NCBI GenBank assembly: GCA_027492675.1
Contig: JAPUEI010000061.1
Coordinates: 23,373 to 72,221, forward strand
Origin: Propionibacteriaceae bacterium
GTDB lineage: Bacteria; Actinomycetota; Actinomycetes; Propionibacteriales; Propionibacteriaceae
Length of the DNA stretch: 48,849 bases
Direction: 5' to 3'
The notes beneath the pieces are model-generated. The model was not told where the DNA came from, made no database searches, and saw nothing but the letters and a program-made list of their open reading frames with translations. Shown here one piece after another: positions 48,760 to 48,849 of this stretch. Made by a program: the position numbers and the translations under genes. Every line of letters begins with the position of its first letter. Position 1 is the first letter of the stretch.

Positions 48760-48849
48760 CGTACGGGCGGCTGTGCGTGCTTGACGTACGGGCGGGCTGT
48801 GCGTGCTTGACGTACGGGCGGGCTGTGCGTGCTTGACGTACGGGCGGGC
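48757..48849 (+). repeat. 26-bp tandem repeat array, cut by the window end
   Basis: Units start TGACGTACGGGCGG at 48757, 48782, 48808 and 48834. The first is 25 bp (one G fewer); the next two are identical 26-mers; the fourth is cut off after 16 bases. Each ends in a CTGTGCGTGCT segment. The period is not a multiple of three, so it is not a coding repeat. The first unit begins with the gatB stop codon. Confidence 0.95.

Noticed and set aside
48757..48849. CRISPR array
   Set aside because: Units are contiguous with no unique spacers between them.

Overview
The window is high-GC (about 70% in core genes), gene-dense actinobacterial chromosome. The gene set points to an actinomycete: the mismatch endonuclease NucS, a DUF2550 gene just after the F1Fo ATP synthase operon, a DivIVA-type coiled-coil protein, the GlgE maltosyl pathway, B12 adenosyltransferase plus methylmalonyl-CoA epimerase, and NAD-dependent ligase next to gatCAB. 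A member of the Propionibacteriales (Nocardioides/Aeromicrobium-like) is my inference from gene order, codon use and a striking excess of the word GTACG; the sequence alone does not prove it.

Layout. 1-8434: threonylcarbamoyl-AMP synthase with an EP-rich tail, two AtpI/AtpZ-like membrane proteins, then atpB-E-F-H-A-G-D-C. 8488-15508: DUF2550 protein, B12 adenosyltransferase, lipoprotein cyclophilin, hydrolase, small conserved proteins, nucS, an AI-2E-type permease coupled to a DivIVA-like coiled coil, and methylmalonyl-CoA epimerase. 15642-21366: small membrane protein, PH-domain protein, phosphoglucomutase, a cysteine-less thioredoxin-like/TPR protein, a GNAT-fragment/NUDIX protein, and a membrane protein resembling zinc metallopeptidases but lacking key residues. 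21377-26712: glgE-mak-glgB operon (minus strand). 27048-32414: accessory metabolism (two DHFR/RibD-like reductases, VOC protein, S4 RNA-binding protein, thioesterase, DUF3592-like protein, hydrolase, quinone-type oxidoreductase). 32415-37270: lower-GC accessory block with an SMI1/KNR4 protein, a frameshifted leucine-rich-repeat gene, a DUF4236-TPR protein, a lipoprotein and a Phd/PIN (VapBC-type) toxin-antitoxin pair. 37279-48759: glgX, a secreted or anchored hypothetical protein, a short MetE-like protein, ligA, an ACT-domain protein, a GNAT and gatC-gatA-gatB. A 26-bp tandem repeat begins at the gatB stop and runs off the window.

How genes work together. The atp genes form one complex. Pgm, GlgE, Mak, GlgB and GlgX all act on alpha-glucan synthesis and turnover; treS and glgC/glgP are not in the window. 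The B12 adenosyltransferase and epimerase fit a propionyl-CoA/methylmalonyl-CoA route. GatCAB makes Gln-tRNA(Gln) and/or Asn-tRNA(Asn).

Whole-window signals. Many genes have a -10-like hexamer exactly six bases before the start codon, as expected of leaderless mRNAs. Convergent neighbours are often separated by only 3-10 bp. The rare Val codon GTA is repeatedly used just before Arg CGN, creating GTACG. I found no rRNA, tRNA, CRISPR array, intact insertion sequence or integrase. No single clearly new system stands out; the best candidates for follow-up are the 32.4-37.3 kb block, the 3' tandem repeat and the degenerate metallopeptidase.
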